Assembly: GCF_006540085.1 (NCBI RefSeq)
Contig: NZ_BJOG01000004.1
Span: forward strand, 62,001 to 126,000
Direction of reading: 5' to 3'
DNA length: 64,000 nucleotides
DNA from: Microbacterium oxydans
GTDB taxonomy: Bacteria; Actinomycetota; Actinomycetes; Actinomycetales; Microbacteriaceae
Numbering within the stretch: the stretch's first letter is position 1; every line of letters begins with the position of its first letter. Under the pieces are notes generated by a model. The model saw only the letters and a program-made list of their open reading frames with translations. It did no database searches and had not been told where the DNA came from. A program made the translations under genes and the position numbers. Of this stretch, positions 59,840 through 64,000 are shown in pieces.

Positions 59840-61672
59840 TCAGCCGCCGATCGGCACGTTCGTGGTGGCGACGGGCTCGTCATAGATCGCGGCGATCTCG
59901 TCGGCGAAGTCGTTCATGATGATGTTGCGCTTGATCGAGAGCTTCGGCGTCAGGTGACCGGAGGCTTCCGTCCACTCGGAGTCGAGGATCGTGAACTTGC
60001 GGATCGACTCCGCGCGCGAGACACGGCCGTTCGCGGCATCGACCGCACGCTGCACCTCCGCGCGCACCGCCGCGTTCTTCGAAGCATCGGCGAGCGACAT
60101 CGTGCCCTCGAGTCCGTTGTTCGCGAGCCATGTCGGGAGCATTTCGGGGTCGAGCGTCACCAGGGCCGAGATGAACGGACGCTGGTCGCCGACCACGACG
60201 ACCTGGCCGATGATCGGGTTCGCGCGGATCGGGTCCTCGAGCGCGGCGGGTGCGACGTTCTTGCCGCCGGCGGTGACGATGATCTCCTTCTTGCGGCCGG
60301 TGATCGTCAGGAATCCCTCGGAGTCGAAGCTGCCGATGTCGCCCGTGTGGAACCAGCCGCCTTCGCTGAAGGCGTCGGCCGTCGCCTCCGGGTTGTTCCA
60401 GTACTCCTTGAACACGTTGATGCCGCGGACCTCGATCTCGCCGTCGTCGGCGAGACGCACACCGACGCCGGGGAGAGCGGGACCGACGGTGCCGATCTTC
60501 GACTTGTCCGCCAGGTTCACCGTCGCGGGGGCCGTCGTCTCCGTCAGGCCGTAGCCCTCGAGGATCACCACACCGAGGCTGTGGAAGAAGTGTCCGAGTC
60601 GTGAGCCCAAGGGAGCGGAGCCGGACACCGCGTAGACGACGTTGCCGCCCATGGCCTCACGGAGCTTGCTGTAGACGAGCTTGTTGAACAGCGCGAACTT
60701 GAGCTTCATGCCGAACGGGATCGGCTTGCCCTCCTCGAGCAGCTTCGAGTGCTCGACCGCGACCTCGGCGGCGGCGCGGAAGATCTTCCCCTTGCCCCCG
60801 GCTTCCGCCTTTTGCTCCGCCGAGTTGTAGACCTTCTCGAAGACGCGCGGCACGGCGAGGAGGAAGGTCGGCTTGAACGACCCGAGTGCAGGCAGGAGCT
60901 GGCGCGTGTCGGGCTGGTGCCCGGTGCGCACTCCGGCGTGGACATCGAGGATCGAGATGAATCGCGCGAACACGTGCGCGGTGGTGATGAAGAGGAGTGT
61001 GGATGCGCCGGGCGTCTGGACGACTTCGTCCAGTGCCTTCGCCGAGTTGCGCGACAGCTCGACGAAGTTGCTGTGCGTGAGGACGCATCCCTTCGGGCGG
61101 CCTGTGGACCCCGAGGTGTAGATGAGCGTCGCGATGTCGGAACCGACAGCGAGGTTTCGCCGGCGCTCGATCTCGGAGTCGCTCACCGACGCGCCCTGGG
61201 CCGTCAGAGTGTCGATCGCTCCGAGGTGCAGCTGCCAGACTTCGCGGAGCAGAGGCAGGTCGCCGCGCACCTCGTCGACGCGGGCGAAATGCTCCGGCGA
61301 CTCCACGATGAGCGCGATCGCACCGGAGTCTTCGAGGATCCACTGGATCTGCGAGGGGGAGCTGGTCTCATAGATCGGCACCATCACGGCGCCGGTGTAG
61401 AACAACGCGAAGTCGACGAGGGTCCACTCGTATGTGGTGCGCGCCAGGAAGCCGACCTTCTCTCCGGGCTGGATGCCTGCTGCGGCGAAGCCCTTCGCGA
61501 GGGCGATCACCGCGGTCTGGAAGTCGGCGGCGGAGATGTCGCGCCACCCGTCTCCCTCCGGGACGGAGAACAACGCCCGATCCGGCGTCGCCTCCACGCG
61601 CTTCACCAGGAGGTCGGCGACGTTCGCGTCGGGATCGGCGGGGACGATCGCGGGGACTTCAAACTGGACCAC
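59840..61672 (-). CDS. long-chain fatty acyl-CoA synthetase (FadD15-like)
   Basis: This 610-aa AMP-forming ligase activates fatty acids with ATP and CoA. Signature segments are YTSGSTGRPKGCVLTH (phosphate-binding), EGYGLTETTAP and GDIGSFDSEGFLTITGRKKEIIVTAGGKNVAP (hinge and core). The arrangement matches actinobacterial FadD15-type enzymes. GTG 61672 has GGAG five bases upstream; longer in-frame starts lack this. It diverges from the PlsC acyltransferase, suggesting a shared role in lipid synthesis. Confidence 0.94.
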   Translation of the reverse strand: MVQFEVPAIVPADPDANVADLLVKRVEATPDRALFSVPEGDGWRDISAADFQTAVIALAKGFAAAGIQPGEKVGFLARTTYEWTLVDFALFYTGAVMVPIYETSSPSQIQWILEDSGAIALIVESPEHFARVDEVRGDLPLLREVWQLHLGAIDTLTAQGASVSDSEIERRRNLAVGSDIATLIYTSGSTGRPKGCVLTHSNFVELSRNSAKALDEVVQTPGASTLLFITTAHVFARFISILDVHAGVRTGHQPDTRQLLPALGSFKPTFLLAVPRVFEKVYNSAEQKAEAGGKGKIFRAAAEVAVEHSKLLEEGKPIPFGMKLKFALFNKLVYSKLREAMGGNVVYAVSGSAPLGSRLGHFFHSLGVVILEGYGLTETTAPATVNLADKSKIGTVGPALPGVGVRLADDGEIEVRGINVFKEYWNNPEATADAFSEGGWFHTGDIGSFDSEGFLTITGRKKEIIVTAGGKNVAPAALEDPIRANPIIGQVVVVGDQRPFISALVTLDPEMLPTWLANNGLEGTMSLADASKNAAVRAEVQRAVDAANGRVSRAESIRKFTILDSEWTEASGHLTPKLSIKRNIIMNDFADEIAAIYDEPVATTNVPIGG

Positions 61673-61823
61673 GGCAGCTCCTTCGGTACCGGTCGGGCAC
61701 GGACTTCCATCGAGTCTAGGGCATGGAACCCAGTCGCTCTCCAGGTGGAACTGGGTCGCGGAAGCGGGAGAGCCGAAGAGACCGCTCGGTCGGAGCCCGG
61801 GCGCGGCGCTAGACTTCACCACG

Positions 61824-62513
61824 ATGTTCTACTGGCTGATGAAGTACGTGGTGATCGGCCCCGTGGTCAAGGCGGTGTTCCGCCCGTGGATCGTGGGGAG
61901 GAACAACGTGCCCGCGAACGGGGCGGCGATCCTGGCGAGCAATCATCTCTCGTTCGCAGACTCCATCTTCCTTCCACTGGTCATCGACCGGTCGATGTCC
62001 TTCCTCGCCAAGAGCGACTACTTCACCGGTCGGGGCCTCAAAGGGTGGGCGACGAAGTTCTTCATGAAGGCCACCGGGCAGATCCCCATCGACCGATCGG
62101 GTGGCAAGGCTTCCGAGGCGTCACTCAACACGGGGCTCCAGGTGCTGGGCGGGGGCGATCTGCTCGGGATCTACCCCGAGGGGACGCGTAGCCCCGACGG
62201 CAAGCTGTACCGGGGCCGGACCGGCATCGCCAGGATGGCGCTCGAGGCGAAGGTCCCCGTCGTGCCGGTGATCATGGTCGACACCGACACAGCGATGCCC
62301 ATCGGAAGGCGACTGCCCCGCATCGTGCGGGTCGGAATCGTGATCGGGGAGCCGCTCGACTTCTCCCGATACGCCGGCATGGAGAACGATAGGTACATCC
62401 TCCGCTCGGTCACGGACGAGATCATGGTGGCGCTCCAGCGTCTCGGTGAGCAGAAGTACGAAGACGTCTACGCGTCGACGGTCAAGGACCGGATCCCGAC
62501 CCGCGTCACATAG
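61824..62513 (+). CDS. PlsC-type 1-acylglycerol-phosphate acyltransferase
   Basis: This 229-aa acyltransferase has the catalytic NH41-x4-D46 motif (NHLSFADS), FFMKATGQIPIDRSG and the substrate motif YPEGTRSPDG. It should acylate lysophosphatidate in phospholipid synthesis. A -10-like TAGACT (61810-61815) ends eight bases before the ATG and no ribosome site is present, so the mRNA is probably leaderless. The neighbour on the other strand is the acyl-CoA synthetase. Confidence 0.93.
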   Translation: MFYWLMKYVVIGPVVKAVFRPWIVGRNNVPANGAAILASNHLSFADSIFLPLVIDRSMSFLAKSDYFTGRGLKGWATKFFMKATGQIPIDRSGGKASEASLNTGLQVLGGGDLLGIYPEGTRSPDGKLYRGRTGIARMALEAKVPVVPVIMVDTDTAMPIGRRLPRIVRVGIVIGEPLDFSRYAGMENDRYILRSVTDEIMVALQRLGEQKYEDVYASTVKDRIPTRVT

Positions 62514-62560
62514 GCCCGACGCGGATCTCGGTGGTACCGGCGACCACTAGGCTGGAACGC

Positions 62561-63901
62561 ATGCTCCCGCACCACATCGAAGCCCTTGATGCATGGCGCT
62601 CGCTTCCCATCAAGCAGCAGCCGCAGTGGCCCGACGCGGACCGCGTCGCCGACGTCTCCCAGCAGATCGCGACCCTCCCGCCGCTGGTCTTCGCCGGCGA
62701 GGTCGACAACCTTCGCGACCGGCTCGCGCGCGCGGCGTCCGGCCAGGCGTTCCTGCTCCAGGGCGGCGACTGCGCCGAGACCTTCGCCGGAGCGACTGCC
62801 GAGCAGATCCGCAACCGCATCAAGACGGTGCTGCAGATGGCGGTCGTGCTCACGTACGGCGCCTCGATGCCCATCGTCAAGATGGGCCGCATGGCGGGGC
62901 AGTTCGCGAAGCCGCGCTCGAGCGACTCCGAGACCCGTGGCGACGTCACGCTGCCCGCGTACCGCGGCGACATCGTGAACGGCTACGACTTCACCGAGGG
63001 CTCCCGCACGGCCGATCCCGGTCGACTGCTGCAGGGCTACCACACGGCGGCATCGACGCTGAACCTGATCCGTGCCTTCACGCAGGGCGGGTTCGCCGAT
63101 CTCCGCGAGGTGCACTCCTGGAACAAGGGCTTCGCGCAGAACCCGGCCAACCAGCGGTACGAGCGCATGGCGGCGGAGATCGACCGCGCGATCAAGTTCA
63201 TGGAAGCGGCGGGAGCCGACTTCGACGAACTCAAGCGCGTCGAGTTCTTCACCGGGCACGAGGGTCTGCTGATGGACTACGAGCGTCCGATGACGCGCAT
63301 CGACTCGCGCACGGACACGCCGTACAACACCTCCGCCCACTTCCTCTGGATCGGAGAGCGCACGCGTGAGCTCGACGGTGCGCACGTTGACTACTTCTCC
63401 AAGATCCGCAATCCCATCGGAGTGAAGCTCGGACCGACCACGTCGCCCGAGACCGCCCTCGCGCTGATCGACAAGCTCGACCCCGAGCGCGAGCCCGGGC
63501 GCCTGACCTTCATCACGCGCATGGGAGCGGGCAAGATCCGCGACGCCCTGCCGCCGCTGCTCGAAGCGGTCCGTGACTCCGGCGCCCAGCCGTTGTGGGT
63601 CACCGACCCGATGCACGGCAACGGCATCACCACGCCGACCGGCTACAAGACGCGTCGCTTCGACGACGTCGTCGACGAGGTGCGGGGCTTCTTCGAAGCG
63701 CACCGCGCGGTCGGCACGTTCCCCGGCGGCATCCACGTCGAGCTGACCGGCGACGACGTCACCGAGTGCCTCGGCGGGTCCGAGCAGATCGACGAGGCGG
63801 CCCTGGCCACTCGCTACGAGAGCCTGTGCGACCCGCGTCTGAATCACATGCAGTCGCTCGAGCTCGCCTTCCTGGTGGCGGAGGAGCTCGAGAAGCGCTG
63901 A
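62561..63901 (+). CDS. aroG: class II 3-deoxy-7-phosphoheptulonate (DAHP) synthase
   Basis: This 446-aa plant/mycobacterial-type enzyme condenses PEP and erythrose 4-phosphate, the first shikimate step. Diagnostic segments are LLQGGDCAETF, KMGRMAGQFAKPRS, SAHFLWIGERTRELDGAHVDYF, VTDPMHGNGI and GGIHVELTGDDVTECLGG. A -10-like TAGGCT (62548-62553) ends seven bases before ATG 62561 and no ribosome site is visible, suggesting a leaderless message. A strong terminator follows. Confidence 0.97.
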   Translation: MLPHHIEALDAWRSLPIKQQPQWPDADRVADVSQQIATLPPLVFAGEVDNLRDRLARAASGQAFLLQGGDCAETFAGATAEQIRNRIKTVLQMAVVLTYGASMPIVKMGRMAGQFAKPRSSDSETRGDVTLPAYRGDIVNGYDFTEGSRTADPGRLLQGYHTAASTLNLIRAFTQGGFADLREVHSWNKGFAQNPANQRYERMAAEIDRAIKFMEAAGADFDELKRVEFFTGHEGLLMDYERPMTRIDSRTDTPYNTSAHFLWIGERTRELDGAHVDYFSKIRNPIGVKLGPTTSPETALALIDKLDPEREPGRLTFITRMGAGKIRDALPPLLEAVRDSGAQPLWVTDPMHGNGITTPTGYKTRRFDDVVDEVRGFFEAHRAVGTFPGGIHVELTGDDVTECLGGSEQIDEAALATRYESLCDPRLNHMQSLELAFLVAEELEKR

Positions 63902-63917
63902 CCTCCCACACGGGATG

Positions 63918-63964
63918 AAAAGGAGCCGCCCTCCCCGGGACCATCGGGGAGGGCGGCTCCTTTT
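63918..63964 (+). terminator. terminator after aroG
   Basis: A 19-bp stem (63918-63936 with 63946-63964) with a 9-nt loop ends in TTTT. It is a clear intrinsic terminator. Confidence 0.85.
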
Positions 63965-64000
63965 CGTTCTTCGTCGCACACGCGAGCGCTCGACCGAACG

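Noticed and set aside
1..64000. CRISPR arrays, insertion sequences and rRNA genes
   Set aside because: No regularly spaced repeats, no transposase gene with flanking inverted repeats, and no rRNA-like sequence were seen in the window.

Overview
The window is high-GC DNA, probably from a Microbacteriaceae actinobacterium (most likely Microbacterium). This is inferred from GC-rich codon use, frequent leaderless genes, an imuA-imuB-dnaE2 mutasome, class II DAHP synthase, a GarA/FtsR cluster and a HelR gene. No rRNA or complete tRNA is present. Everything was read by eye, so family names rest on motifs rather than database searches.

Positions 1-25305 appear to be the right-hand part of an integrated element. 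Its right end is marked by the 3' half of a tRNA-Pro(GGG) gene at 25261-25305, followed at once by a terminator that would have belonged to the original tRNA. The matching intact tRNA and left end are not in the window and should lie upstream of base 1. From left to right this part holds: a truncated ABC ATPase and a membrane protein; an HxlR/RidA pair; a TetR-controlled redox operon (quinone oxidoreductase, NAD(P)-binding protein, LLM flavin oxidoreductase, Dps) with a palindromic operator; an HNH-like protein; a MobF relaxase-helicase; an AlbA_2/Schlafen-type protein and a DprA-like protein; a small membrane protein; and an excisionase and tyrosine integrase. Between the integrase and the tRNA end is a 10-kb cargo region that looks like a defence island. 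It contains a methyltransferase with a probable restriction nuclease, a two-helix membrane protein paired with a DUF262 protein, a 59-aa protein coupled to a zinc-hook SMC/Rad50-like ATPase, a tail-anchored unknown protein and a PD-(D/E)xK nuclease.

Positions 25306-64000 look chromosomal. They hold two M23-like exported proteins and a lipoprotein; leuA with a leader peptide and alternative hairpins for attenuation; a GntR regulator and ABC ATPase; helR preceded by a rifamycin-associated element; an amidohydrolase/MFS/TetR group with two operators; and imuA-imuB-dnaE2 with a LexA-like box. Next come a prepilin-type peptidase, a CYTH protein, a three-gene type III polyketide operon, lpdA with a CopC-like protein, garA-ftsR-merR, a ParA gene, pyruvate carboxylase, a MinD-like ATPase with an acidic N-terminus, peptide deformylase, a long-chain acyl-CoA synthetase facing a PlsC acyltransferase, and class II DAHP synthase.

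The most promising place for an undescribed system is the cargo at 18253-25119, especially the 59-aa protein/SMC ATPase pair and the membrane protein/DUF262 pair. The best-supported regulatory finds are the RAE upstream of helR and the leuA leader peptide.
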